A DNA stretch of 64,000 nucleotides from Microcoleus sp. FACHB-61 (lineage in GTDB: Bacteria > Cyanobacteriota > Cyanobacteriia > Cyanobacteriales > Microcoleaceae), in the NCBI GenBank assembly GCA_014695295.1, contig JACJNY010000076.1, forward strand, positions 1-64,000, read 5' to 3'. A program made the translations under genes and the position numbers. Under the pieces are notes generated by a model, which was given only the letters and a program-made list of their open reading frames with translations, was not told where the DNA came from and made no database searches. Shown here piece after piece: positions 8,778 through 17,468 of the stretch (the first letter of the stretch is position 1; every line of letters starts with the position of its first letter).

Positions 8778-9908
8778 GTGCCTCCGACTAACTTACCAAT
8801 TTCCAGGATTTTTCCGGCTAATTCTACACGCCGTCAGTTCCTAAAAAATTCGGCGGCGACAATTTCCGGGTTAGCTGTTTCGAGTTGCGGCTGGCGGCTT
8901 GCAGACGTGCAATCTGCTCCTGCCGTCAAAGGTGCTGCCGACCAACTTTTCATCTATACTTGGGCAGGCTATACCGATGACGCTTTGCTCGATCGCTTTG
9001 CCGAAAAAACAGGCATTCGCGTAGTGGCCGACGTGTTTAGCTCCAACGAAGAGATGCTGGCGAGAGTTCAAGCCGGTGGCGCCCGCGCCTACAGCATCAT
9101 TTACCCGTCTGACTACATGGTGGTTCAAATGACGGAACTGGGGCTGTTGAGTCCATTAGACCACTCGATTTTGGGCGGGCTCGATCGGCTCCGAAAACAG
9201 TTCCAAAACCCTGTTTATGACCCAGGAAACCGCTACAGCGTGCCTTTGAGTTGGGGAACCACAGGCTTGATTTACAACACCGAACAACTCAAAGAAGAGC
9301 CTGAAGATTGGGAGTATTTGTGGCAGCACAAACAGGAGTTAGCAAAGCGAATGACGCTGGCGAGTGATGTTCGAGAAGTCATGGGCGCTGCGTTGCGGAT
9401 GCTGGGCTATTCTCTGAATTCTACGAACCAAGAGCAAGTGAAACAAGCTTACGAAAAGTTGGTGGAGCTCAAACCGGCGATCGCATCTTTTACTACTGAT
9501 GCTTGGCGGCCTCAAATGCTGACGGGGGATTTGAAGGTAGCTATGTGTTATTCTTCTGATGCTAATGAAGTAATTTCAGATAACGATAAATTAAAGTATG
9601 TCGTCCCCAAAAGCGGTTCTTCTCTGTGGACTGACACTTTAGTAATTCCTAAAGGTTCTCCCAATCCCGAAGCAGCTTATAAATGGATTAACTTTATGCT
9701 GCAACCCGATGTCGCTGCTTCTTTAGTAGAGAGGCTCAGTTTTTCAACTCCTTCGGAAGATGCCTTTAGTTTGTTGCCGCCGGAAGTGCGCGAAAACGAC
9801 ATTCTTTTCCCTTCGGAAGCTGTTTTGAAAAAGTGCGAAGGTGTGGCTCCGGTAGGCAAATTTATGGAAGTGTACGATCGCTATTGGACTCAATTAACCA
9901 GCGGCTAA
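8778..9908 (+). CDS. potD: Extracellular polyamine-binding protein, Tat lipoprotein
   Basis: Solute-binding protein of 376 residues. The start is a GTG at 8778 without a clear ribosome site, right after an AATCTAA array. Upstream initiation is required because the twin-arginine motif TRRQFLK begins at residue 17. A lipobox-like VSSC places a lipidated Cys at about 37, so the protein is probably exported folded by Tat and anchored. The mature part begins LFIYTWAGYTDD and contains LLDRFAEKTGIRV, matching the PotD/PotF family. It should deliver ligand to PotB/PotC (10063, 11105) powered by PotA. Confidence 0.88.
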   Translation: MPPTNLPISRIFPANSTRRQFLKNSAATISGLAVSSCGWRLADVQSAPAVKGAADQLFIYTWAGYTDDALLDRFAEKTGIRVVADVFSSNEEMLARVQAGGARAYSIIYPSDYMVVQMTELGLLSPLDHSILGGLDRLRKQFQNPVYDPGNRYSVPLSWGTTGLIYNTEQLKEEPEDWEYLWQHKQELAKRMTLASDVREVMGAALRMLGYSLNSTNQEQVKQAYEKLVELKPAIASFTTDAWRPQMLTGDLKVAMCYSSDANEVISDNDKLKYVVPKSGSSLWTDTLVIPKGSPNPEAAYKWINFMLQPDVAASLVERLSFSTPSEDAFSLLPPEVRENDILFPSEAVLKKCEGVAPVGKFMEVYDRYWTQLTSG

Positions 9909-9920
9909 TCATCAAACCTA

Positions 9921-9976
9921 GGGCGGGTTTTACACGCAATCTCTGATTCTTACCCAATATTTACATAAACCCGCCC
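9921..9976. terminator. Inverted repeat downstream of potD
   Basis: GGGCGGGTTT (9921-9930) pairs with AAACCCGCCC (9967-9976) over a 36-base loop. There is no U-run after it, so it may shape expression between potD and potB rather than end transcription. Confidence 0.45.
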
Positions 9977-10062
9977 CCCTACAGCAGATCGCCCACTCTA
10001 TCCGTATTATATCCGCGTTAATCAGCGTTCATCAACGCTTAAAAACTCAAAAAAATTGATCT

Positions 10063-10974
10063 ATGGCTGTTTCAACTAGAACTCCCCCTCCTATTCCTCC
10101 CAATTCTCCCTTGAAGGCTGAAACTGTTTCCCCGTGGTCGGCGTGGACAGGTCCGCTGGCATTACTCGGCCCTTCTGGCTTGTTGCTGCTTTTATTATTA
10201 GTCATACCAACTCTGGTGATTTTTCAGCTTAGTTTGGTGCCGAATATTAAACCGGGAGATTTGGTGAATCCTTCGGGAATCGGCAATTACCTGCGAGTGT
10301 TTGAGCCGCTGAATTTGCAGGTGATGGGTCGATCGCTTTTTTTCGCAACGGGGACTACTATTCTGTGTTTGCTGCTGGGATTTCCCGTCGCTTACTGGAT
10401 CGCCCTCAATGTCTCGAAAAAGTGGCGAAATTTAACTTTGTTAGGCTTTGTGTTGCCGCTGTGGACTTCTTCACTGTTGCGATCGTATGCTTGGATTACA
10501 ATTCTGCGTCCTACGGGGGTTCTCAACTCGCTGCTGGCACTTGTAGGCATTCCTCCTCTGGAATTGCTTAATCAAAGTTCCGCAGTTTTAATCGGCATGG
10601 CTTACAGTTATTTGCCTTATATCGTGACAATTCTCTACGCTTCTTTGGAAAAGTTAGACCGCAGGTTGCTGGAAGCATCTCAGGATTTGGGCGCGAATCC
10701 AGTGGAAACTTTCTGGAAAGTGACAGTACCTCAGACGATGCCGGGAATTGCTGCGGGCTCTTTGCTAGTATTTATTAGCAGTTTGGGCGATTTTGTCGAT
10801 CCGGAGTTGCTCGGTGGAGCTTCGAGTATGACGGCGGCTCGTTTGATTTACAATCAGTTTTTGGGGGCGACTCAAAATTGGGGCCTGGGTTCGGCTCTGA
10901 GTATGGTATTAATCTTCGCAGTGAGTATCGGAATTGCTCTTTTGCTCAAATATGGCGATCGGAATGCAATTTAG
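10063..10974 (+). CDS. potB: Polyamine ABC transporter permease PotB
   Basis: Inner-membrane permease of 303 residues with a soluble N-terminal tail of about 30 residues and six predicted membrane segments. The cytoplasmic coupling motif (EAA loop) is visible as EASQDLGANPVETFWKVTVP followed by QTMPGI. That loop contacts the ATPase. Family, order and orientation match PotB, the partner of PotC encoded 131 bases downstream. Confidence 0.9.
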   Translation: MAVSTRTPPPIPPNSPLKAETVSPWSAWTGPLALLGPSGLLLLLLLVIPTLVIFQLSLVPNIKPGDLVNPSGIGNYLRVFEPLNLQVMGRSLFFATGTTILCLLLGFPVAYWIALNVSKKWRNLTLLGFVLPLWTSSLLRSYAWITILRPTGVLNSLLALVGIPPLELLNQSSAVLIGMAYSYLPYIVTILYASLEKLDRRLLEASQDLGANPVETFWKVTVPQTMPGIAAGSLLVFISSLGDFVDPELLGGASSMTAARLIYNQFLGATQNWGLGSALSMVLIFAVSIGIALLLKYGDRNAI

Positions 10975-10980
10975 GATGTT

Positions 10981-11100
10981 GAAGGAAGAAGGAAGAAGGA
11001 AGAAGGAAGAAGGAAGAAAACAATCCTAATTTTTCCTATTACCAATTACCGATTACCAATTACTGATTACTAATTACCGATTACCAATTACCGATTACCG
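10981..11100. repeat. Purine repeat and TACCGATTACCAAT array
   Basis: GAAGGAA units (10981-11018) are followed by many variants of ATTACCGATTACCAATT (11037-11100). These fill the potB-potC gap. The GAAGGAA unit recurs inside the gene at 30387. Confidence 0.85.
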
Positions 11101-11104
11101 AGAA

Positions 11105-11950
11105 ATGGAAAATACCGCCGAAAATCCACAGGAGGAAATACAAGCCGATATGTACTTAAAACCTAAATTTAAGATTTCTTGGCAGGTGATATTTGCCGTT
11201 GTGATGTTTTTTTATATGTACCTGCCCATCCTCGTACTAACCTTTTACAGCTTTAACAAATCGCGTTTTAGCGCAGGTTGGGAAGGATTTACTTTAGATT
11301 GGTACGTTAAATTATTTAGCGATACGCGGATTTTAGTTGCCCTGAGAAACAGTTTAACCGTGGCTGTTTGTGCAGTTGCAATCTCTGCTGTACTCGGCAC
11401 TTTGATGGCCGTTGGTTTAGCCCGCTACCGCTTTCCTGGCAAGAGTTTATATCAGGGAGTTTCCTACTTGCCGATTATTATTCCAGATATTGCGACCGCA
11501 GTTGCTACTCTGGTATTTTTAGCGGCGCTGGCTATTCCTCTGAGTTTGTGGACAATTGTCGCCGCTCACATTGTGTTTTGTCTGGCTTACATCGCCCTAG
11601 CTGTTTCTACTAGATTGGCAGATTTAAACCCGTATTTAGAAGAGGCTGCATTGGATTTGGGTGCAACGCCTGTTGAGGCTTTTATTCAGGTTTTGCTCCC
11701 TCAATTAATACCCGGAATTGTTTCGGGTTGTCTGCTTTCTTTTGTCCTCAGCATGGACGATTTTTTGATTGCGAGTTTTACCGCAGGTAGCGGGACTACA
11801 ACTCTGCCGATGGAAATTTTTAGCCGGATTCGGACTGGGGTGAAACCTGATATTAATGCTCTCAGCGTGCTGTTGATAGTAGGTTCGGGAGGATTGGCAT
11901 TTTTAGCCGAATATTTGCGCGGCCGGGGCGAGCAAAAACGGGCTCATTAG
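11105..11950 (+). CDS. potC: Polyamine ABC transporter permease PotC
   Basis: Second permease, 281 residues, with six membrane segments. The first is VIFAVVMFFYMYLPILVLTF. The EAA loop is EAALDLGATPVEAFIQVLLP and then QLIPGI. The conserved SMDDFLIASF stretch of PotC follows. It ends the transporter operon. The start ATG 11105 lies right after the repeat array, so any ribosome site is within repeat DNA. Confidence 0.9.
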   Translation: MENTAENPQEEIQADMYLKPKFKISWQVIFAVVMFFYMYLPILVLTFYSFNKSRFSAGWEGFTLDWYVKLFSDTRILVALRNSLTVAVCAVAISAVLGTLMAVGLARYRFPGKSLYQGVSYLPIIIPDIATAVATLVFLAALAIPLSLWTIVAAHIVFCLAYIALAVSTRLADLNPYLEEAALDLGATPVEAFIQVLLPQLIPGIVSGCLLSFVLSMDDFLIASFTAGSGTTTLPMEIFSRIRTGVKPDINALSVLLIVGSGGLAFLAEYLRGRGEQKRAH

Positions 11951-11986
11951 TCATGAGCCATTGGTTATTGGTTATTAGTCATCAAA

Positions 11987-12015
11987 AAACCCGGTTTCTT
12001 AAAGAAACCGGGTTT
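11987..12015. terminator. Strong hairpin between convergent potC and desC
   Basis: AAACCCGGTTTCTT (11987-12000) is exactly complementary to 12002-12015. It lies between convergent genes and is a likely two-way terminator. The same AAACCCGGTTTCTT family recurs at 23832-23900. Confidence 0.6.
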
Positions 12016-12078
12016 GTGAAGCGGTAAGGTGCGAAGTACGCAGGCTACAGAGGTTCTGCGTCTAGGACTCAATTGCTG

Positions 12079-12894
12079 CTACTTGGCTGGTAATTTCACT
12101 TTAGTAGCCAAACCTAGTGCTTCCAAAACTTGAATAGTCATCCAAGTGAAGTCAATTTCCCACTTTTCCATCCCGTGACGCGCAGAGTATTGATAAGCGT
12201 GGTGGTTGTTGTGCCAGCCTTCGCCGTAAGTCAGGAGAGCCACCCACCAACAGTTAGTAGAACTATCCTTTGTTTCGTAAGTGCGGTAGCCAAATTTGTG
12301 AGTGGCGCTGTTTACAAACCAGGTGCAGTGATACACGAAAATTAAGCGGACAAAAATTACCCAAACTACAAACGGCCAGCCTGCTGCTAAGTAGAGCAAG
12401 ACGCCAAATGCGATTTGAATGGGGAGAAAGTAGTTTTGCAAAAACTGGTAAAAGGGGTCGCTCGAAATGTCTTTTGTGCAGCGGGCAATTTCAGCGTGAG
12501 CTGGACCTTTATATAGCATCCAACCCATGTGACTCCACCAAAAACCCTTTTGGGCATTGTGAGGGTCGAGCGCATTTTGGTCAGAGTGGGTGTGGTGCAA
12601 TCGGTGCAGCCCAACCCAATCAATTATTCCTCCTTGACAGGCAAGGGCTCCGCAAAATGCTAGAAAGTATTCTACGAATTTTGGTGTCTGAAAACTGCGG
12701 TGGGTGAGCAGGCGATGCCATCCGAGAGTTATTCCCAAACCGCCAGTTATCCAGTGCATGAATACTGTTAAACCAACTGCTGTCCAATTGAAGTTACTGG
12801 GTAGCAGTGCGAACAAAGCGCCGATATGAAGTCCTGCTAAACTAATAACGTGCTTCCAATTGTATTGGAGTTTTTCTTGCGTTGCAATTGTCAT
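12079..12894 (-). CDS. desC: Acyl-lipid delta-9 type fatty acid desaturase (copy 1)
   Basis: Membrane di-iron desaturase of 271 residues that introduces the first double bond into fatty acyl chains of membrane lipids using ferredoxin. All three His boxes are intact: HRLLTH, GLHRLHHTH and HNNHH. Four hydrophobic segments surround them (for example HIGALFALLPSNFNWTAVGL). A close paralogue lies 358 bases upstream on the same strand. Regiospecificity is inferred from family. Cold regulation is usual for this family but is not visible here. Confidence 0.9.
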   Translation of the reverse strand: MTIATQEKLQYNWKHVISLAGLHIGALFALLPSNFNWTAVGLTVFMHWITGGLGITLGWHRLLTHRSFQTPKFVEYFLAFCGALACQGGIIDWVGLHRLHHTHSDQNALDPHNAQKGFWWSHMGWMLYKGPAHAEIARCTKDISSDPFYQFLQNYFLPIQIAFGVLLYLAAGWPFVVWVIFVRLIFVYHCTWFVNSATHKFGYRTYETKDSSTNCWWVALLTYGEGWHNNHHAYQYSARHGMEKWEIDFTWMTIQVLEALGLATKVKLPAK

Positions 12895-13252
12895 TCTCTT
12901 TTTGATTTCTGATGAGATGCCGAGCTAGATTCACGCATAATAGTTGGGATTGAACAGTGAACTTTTTTTCTGCACTCTTGCCCAAACTAATAAAGAATCA
13001 ATGATAGATTTGGGATTAGGATTGAAAAAGATTTACGGTTGTATTTTGAAAATAAAAAATTTGGCTGCCAAACAAAATTTTTTCTTCCCAATTATATTAT
13101 AACTGATTCTGGTTTTGGTTGGGTCGATCGCACCAGAGGATTCGACCTTACTTCAACCCAACCTATACCGATCGCAAAAACAGGATTAGCCATTGGTCAC
13201 AAGCCATTAGTCCAGAACTGATGAGCGACAACCAATGACTAATTGCCGATCG
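12895..13252. other. Gap between the two desaturase genes
   Basis: No gene seen. It is AT-rich near 12960-13110 and should hold the promoter of the downstream desaturase on the - strand. Inverted TTGGTTGGGTCGATCG / AACCCAACC segments occur at about 13111-13165. Confidence 0.5.
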
Positions 13253-14065
13253 CTATTTTTCTGCTAATTTCACTTTGGTTGCCAAACCCAGCGATTGCAG
13301 CAATTGAATTGTCATCCAGGTGAAGTCGATTTCCCACCATTGGAGACCGTGGCGAGCCGAGTATTGAAAGGCGTGGTGGTTGTTGTGCCAGCCTTCGCCG
13401 TAGGTGAGCAGAGCCACCCACCAACAGTTGGTCGAGCGATCGCCCGACTCGTAGGTGCGGTAGCCGAATTTGTGGGTAGCGCTGTTAACCAGCCAAGTGC
13501 AGTGGAACACCACTACGATCCGCATAAACACGCCCCAAACCACGAAAGACCAGCCGCCTAATAAATAAAGCAACACACCGAAGACAACTTGGATGGGGAT
13601 AAAATATGCTTGGAGAAACTTGTATACTGGGTCGTCGCCGATGTCTTTAGTAAAGCGGGGGATTTCAACTCTGATCGGAAGATCCGAGAGCATCCAGCCC
13701 ATGTGGCTCCACCAGAAGCCTTGATTGGAATCGTGGGGATCTGTTCCGGTGTCTGAATGTATGTGGTGTAACCGGTGCATTCCCACCCAGTCGATCGGGC
13801 CACCTTCACAGGAAAGAGTACCGCAAATAACTAGAAAATACTCTAGCCATTTCGGTGTTTGAAAACTGCGGTGCGTTACAAGGCGGTGAAATCCGAGAGT
13901 AATTCCTAAACCACCTGTTACCCAATGCAGGAATACTGCTAGCCCGACAGCAGACCAGCTAAAATTACCCGGCAGCAAGGCAAATAAAGCACCGATGTGC
14001 AGAAAGGCCATAAAGCCTACGACAGGCCAATCAGGAGAAGTTTTTTTGGAAGTTGCAATCGTCAT
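13253..14065 (-). CDS. desC: Acyl-lipid delta-9 type fatty acid desaturase (copy 2)
   Basis: Second desaturase, 270 residues from ATG 14065 (MTIATSKKTSPDWP). The frame stays open to 14098, but MTIAT matches the start of the neighbouring paralogue. His boxes are HRLVTH, GMHRLHHIH and HNNHH. It is clearly homologous to the protein at 12079 along its full length, with differences spread throughout, so the duplication is not recent. The two may differ in expression or in substrate. It is divergent from the PLP enzyme gene at 14146. Confidence 0.9.
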   Translation of the reverse strand: MTIATSKKTSPDWPVVGFMAFLHIGALFALLPGNFSWSAVGLAVFLHWVTGGLGITLGFHRLVTHRSFQTPKWLEYFLVICGTLSCEGGPIDWVGMHRLHHIHSDTGTDPHDSNQGFWWSHMGWMLSDLPIRVEIPRFTKDIGDDPVYKFLQAYFIPIQVVFGVLLYLLGGWSFVVWGVFMRIVVVFHCTWLVNSATHKFGYRTYESGDRSTNCWWVALLTYGEGWHNNHHAFQYSARHGLQWWEIDFTWMTIQLLQSLGLATKVKLAEK

Positions 14066-14145
14066 GAATATATTATGTTTACAAACTAGGGGCCGCATCT
14101 ACGCCATAATGAACAGCGCGCACGCAAAGGGTGAGCGAGGTATAG

Positions 14146-15378
14146 ATGAATAGCGTTTCACGGCTACAGGAAGCAGAACAGGCACTCTTTCAGATTTTTT
14201 CTGGTATTGACACTACAGTCAAGCAAAATCTTCAACGAGTCTTAAAAGCTTTTCGCAGCCACCGGGTTGGAGTCCACCATTTTGCAGGGGTTACGGGTTA
14301 CGGCCACGATGATTTGGGTCGGGAGACATTGGACGGGGTGTTTGCCGAAGTGGTAGGGGCCCAGGCCGCGGCTGTCCGGGTACAGTTTGTTTCGGGTACT
14401 CACGCGATCGCCTGTGCTCTTTTTGGCATCCTGCGTCCTGGTGACGAAATGTTGGCAGTGGCTGGTTCTCCCTACGATACTTTAGAAGAAGTGATCGGCT
14501 TGCGGGGGCAAGGTCAAGGTTCACTTGTTGAGTTTGGCATTAGTTACCGTGAGTTGCCTCTAACTCGCGAAGGAAGTTTGGATTGGCAGGCACTGAGCTC
14601 TACTATTTCAGCAAAGACTCGCCTGGTTTTTATCCAGCGCTCTTGCGGCTATTCTTGGCGGTCGAGTTTGTCTATTTCTGAGATTGAAAAAATCGTCGCC
14701 ATAGTCAAACACCAGAATCCTAGCACAATTTGCTTTGTTGATAATTGTTACGGGGAGTTTGTTGATGATTGCGAACCTACTGCTGTGGGTGCGGATCTGA
14801 TGGCGGGTTCTTTAATCAAAAATCCGGGGGGTACGATCGTCCCTGCGGGCGGTTACGTGGCCGGGAGGGCTGATTTAGTAGAGGCGGCAACTTGTCGCTT
14901 GACGGCGCCAGGAATTGGCAGCAGCGGCGGCGCAACTTTTGATTTGAATCGGCTGCTGTTTCAGGGTTTGTTTATGGCTCCGGGTTGTGTGGGCGAGGCG
15001 ATGAAGGGAAATCATTTGACGGCTTATGTTTTTTATAAGTTGGGTTATCGAGTGAATCCTATGCCTTTGGCTAGAAGACGAGATGTAATTCAGGCGATCG
15101 AATTCGGTTCTGCTGATAAGTTAATTGCTTTTTGTCGGGCTGTTCAGCAAAATTCCCCCGTCGGTTCCTATTTAGATCCGGTGCCGGCTCCGATGCACGG
15201 GTATGAAAGTCAGTTAGTGATGGCTGGGGGTACTTTTATTGATGGGAGTACGTCGGAGTTTTCGGCTGACGGGCCTCTGCGGGAGCCTTACGTGGCTTTT
15301 TGTCAGGGGGGGACTCATTGGACTCATGTATCGATCGCCCTTGAGGCTGCGATCGAGGCTGTGGGCCTCGCTAAGTAA
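14146..15378 (+). CDS. Methionine gamma-lyase family PLP enzyme (Met_gamma_lyase, 'aluminium resistance' family)
   Basis: Fold-type I PLP enzyme of 410 residues. Typical features of the family are GVHHFAGVTGYGHDD, the cofactor-ring segment VSGTHAIA, the CFVDNCYGEF Asp that holds the pyridine nitrogen, and the Lys of SLIKNPGG as the Schiff-base candidate. Related proteins are annotated as methionine gamma-lyase or aluminium resistance protein. The natural substrate is uncertain; cleavage of sulphur amino acids is family inference. The ATG at 14146 is close to the divergent desaturase start, so both share an 80-base promoter region. Confidence 0.85.
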   Translation: MNSVSRLQEAEQALFQIFSGIDTTVKQNLQRVLKAFRSHRVGVHHFAGVTGYGHDDLGRETLDGVFAEVVGAQAAAVRVQFVSGTHAIACALFGILRPGDEMLAVAGSPYDTLEEVIGLRGQGQGSLVEFGISYRELPLTREGSLDWQALSSTISAKTRLVFIQRSCGYSWRSSLSISEIEKIVAIVKHQNPSTICFVDNCYGEFVDDCEPTAVGADLMAGSLIKNPGGTIVPAGGYVAGRADLVEAATCRLTAPGIGSSGGATFDLNRLLFQGLFMAPGCVGEAMKGNHLTAYVFYKLGYRVNPMPLARRRDVIQAIEFGSADKLIAFCRAVQQNSPVGSYLDPVPAPMHGYESQLVMAGGTFIDGSTSEFSADGPLREPYVAFCQGGTHWTHVSIALEAAIEAVGLAK

Positions 15379-15446
15379 GTTTGTAGTGAGGACTTCAGTC
15401 TTCTCTCTGGCTGATAGTCAATAAGGACTAAAGTCTTTACTACAAA
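15379..15446. repeat. Imperfect inverted repeat, GTTTGTAGTRAGGACTT family
   Basis: GTTTGTAGTGAGGACTTCAG (15379 on) pairs imperfectly with the complement of CTAAAGTCTTTACTACAAAC (ending 15446). A related single arm, GTTTGTAGTAAGGACTTTAT, lies at about 24630. It is a dispersed hairpin repeat, and its right arm forms the broken end of the devC remnant. Confidence 0.75.
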
Positions 15447-15601
15447 CAATTTTGGTAAACAATCATCAGACCGACAATAAATCCGATGATTGTTCCTAAT
15501 CCGAAAATAAAGCCGATCGGCGTGGCATTTCCCCCATAAGTTTTTTCAATTTCTGCAAATTCTGCTAAAGTCAAAACTTTGACATCATCGGGCAAATTCA
15601 T
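15440..15601 (-). pseudogene. devC-type ABC exporter permease remnant
   Basis: A 53-codon frame reads MNLPDDVKVLTLAEF..EIEKTY..NATPIGFIFGLG and then IGFIVGLMIVYQ before a stop. From memory this matches the start of the core membrane region of DevC (VKVLTLEEFAEIEKKYW, TPIGFIFGLG, GFIVG..IVYQILYTD). DevC is a MacB/FtsX-like permease of about 385 residues. Homology stops exactly where a GTTTGTAGT hairpin repeat begins, so the rest is missing. Its first codon overlaps the stop of the acetyltransferase gene (ATGA), probably by chance after decay. It may not be translated. Confidence 0.7.
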
Positions 15602-16230
15602 TCAGCATTGCTGAGTGCTTGAATATCGCTGTTCATAATCAAATTTACATGGCGCGTAATTTTGTCAATTTCCCAATCCCACCACCGAATTTCTAATAGT
15701 TGTGCAACTTCAGCCTCGCTAAAACGCTGTTTGATTCGATGTGCGGGGTTTCCACCGACAACGGTGTAAGCGGGAATGTCTTTTACTACAACGGATTTGG
15801 CAGCAATAACGGCACCGTCGCCGACTTTGACTCCGGGCAGAATCAGCGATTCATAGCCGATCCAAACATCATTGCCAATGACAGTATCACCTTTACTGGG
15901 CAGTTCCATTAATAAATTCATCGCTGTTTCCCAACCATTCCCAAAAACAGGAAAAGGATAAGTTGAAATGCCGTCTATTTTGTGATTGGCACCGTTCATA
16001 ATGAATTTGACGTTGGTGGCGATCGCACAAAATTTACCAATAATTAATTTGTCGTTTCCGTAGTTATAAAGTACATTTTTTTCAAAATTTTCTGGATCTA
16101 TTGGATCGTCGTAATATGAGTAATCGCCGACGATAATGTTGGGGGATTTAATAAAGTTTTTGATGAAGCATACGCGCCGCTGATCGGCCATCGGATAAGG
16201 TCGGTTTGGATCGGGCCCAATTTCTGTCAT
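15598..16230 (-). CDS. Hexapeptide-repeat acetyltransferase, CatB/Vat (XAT) family
   Basis: Left-handed beta-helix acyltransferase of 210 residues. The family pattern is clear: SYYDDPIDPENFEKNVLYNYG, the acetyl-CoA side IGKFCAIATNVKFIMNGANH with the catalytic His, the STYPF loop, and hexapeptide turns through VIGNDVWIGYESLILPGVKVGDGAVIAAKSVV. XAT enzymes O-acetylate streptogramins, chloramphenicol or sugars. A chromosomal cyanobacterial copy need not give antibiotic resistance. Its real acceptor is unknown. Confidence 0.88.
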   Translation of the reverse strand: MTEIGPDPNRPYPMADQRRVCFIKNFIKSPNIIVGDYSYYDDPIDPENFEKNVLYNYGNDKLIIGKFCAIATNVKFIMNGANHKIDGISTYPFPVFGNGWETAMNLLMELPSKGDTVIGNDVWIGYESLILPGVKVGDGAVIAAKSVVVKDIPAYTVVGGNPAHRIKQRFSEAEVAQLLEIRWWDWEIDKITRHVNLIMNSDIQALSNAE

Positions 16231-16466
16231 AAGTTTCCATCCTTATTCGTTAAGCTGCTGGATTGATGTAGTGTTAGTTCGAGTGAGGTTTGCTTCTGCT
16301 TCATTAACATAGAGTAATAAAGTTTGTCAAGGGGTGGGCGAGAAATTTTGGGTCGATCGCCCTGCAAGAAATGAGACAAAATGGTAAAAGCCAATGTCCA
16401 TCCGTGTTGCGAAGCGGTTAAAAATCCCAAATTAATATTAAAAAAGCGATCGCAGTGAGATAATTT

Positions 16467-16928
16467 ATGAGAGTACGAACCTACGAAATCGGTGATACCC
16501 AACAAATTGTAAAACTGTTTTACGACACCGTACACGAAGTAAACATCCGCGATTACACAAAAGCACAAGTAGATGCTTGGGCGCCAGCAGATATGGATAT
16601 CGAAAGTTGGACTAAAAGTTTAAGCAGTAAATTTACTTTCGTAGCAGAAGAGGGTGATAAAATTGCAGGTTTTGGGGAATTAGAAGCAAGCGGCCATATC
16701 GATCGCTTTTACTGTCATCAAGATTTTCAAAGACAAGGAGTTGGCAGGCTAATTTTAAAACAAATTGAGTCAAAAGCCAAAGACTTAGGAATTAACAAGT
16801 TATTTACCGAAGCCAGCATTACAGCTCGACCTTTTTTTGAAAGCCAGGGATTTATTGTGATTAGAAAACAAGAAGTAGAACGGAGAGGACAAAAATTCAT
16901 CAACTTTCCAATGGAAAAAAATATATAA
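16467..16928 (+). CDS. GNAT family N-acetyltransferase
   Basis: Protein of 153 residues with the GNAT fold: N-terminal YEIGDTQQIVKLFYDTV, a central strand FVAEEGDKIAGFGEL, motif A DRFYCHQDFQRQGVGRLIL (Q/RxxGxG pyrophosphate loop of acetyl-CoA), and C-terminal ARPFFESQGF. The acceptor is not predictable. It is divergent from the acetyltransferase at 15598, with a 236-base gap between them. Confidence 0.88.
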   Translation: MRVRTYEIGDTQQIVKLFYDTVHEVNIRDYTKAQVDAWAPADMDIESWTKSLSSKFTFVAEEGDKIAGFGELEASGHIDRFYCHQDFQRQGVGRLILKQIESKAKDLGINKLFTEASITARPFFESQGFIVIRKQEVERRGQKFINFPMEKNI

Positions 16929-16977
16929 ACAACGAGTTGTGTAAAATTAGATCGAAGAGTTTTACGGAGGAGTTGCG

Positions 16978-17349
16978 ATGGTTACGGAAGCTACAAATGT
17001 GCTGGGCGGAAAGTTAGAGACTTGCTGCACGTCGCCCATGACGGGGTATTATCGAGACGGCAAATGCAATACAGGTGGTGGCGACTTTGGGGCTCACACC
17101 CTTTGCGCTCAACTGACAGAAGAGTTTTTGCAATTCACCAAGTCGAACGGAAATGATTTGAGCACTCCGGTTCCCGAATTTAACTTTCCCGGTTTGAAGC
17201 CTGGGGATTGCTGGTGCTTGTGTGCGTCTAGGTGGAAGGAAGCAATGGATGCAGGAGTTGCGCCTCCTGTGGTTTTGGCCGCGACTCACGCCTTGACTTT
17301 GGAATACGTTTCTTTGGATGAATTGAAGCAGCACGCTGCTGATTTGTAG
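16978..17349 (+). CDS. DUF2237 family protein
   Basis: Small Cys-containing protein of 123 residues matching DUF2237: NVLGGKLETCCTSPMTGYYRDG, then HTLCAQLTEEFLQF..GNDLSTP, FPGLKPGDCWCLCASRW, and VVLAATHALTLEYV. A clear ribosome site (GGAGGAG at about 16967) precedes the ATG. Six cysteines in conserved positions suggest metal or redox chemistry, but the function is unknown. Confidence 0.85.
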   Translation: MVTEATNVLGGKLETCCTSPMTGYYRDGKCNTGGGDFGAHTLCAQLTEEFLQFTKSNGNDLSTPVPEFNFPGLKPGDCWCLCASRWKEAMDAGVAPPVVLAATHALTLEYVSLDELKQHAADL

Positions 17350-17468
17350 GAGGATATTGGTGTGCGATCGCTTTTAGTCAATAAGGGCGATCGGGTTTTT
17401 CTGATGAATAGCAAATTTACCCTTCGTAACTCAAATATTTAAGTGCGATCTGGCGTCACTGTAAAGTT

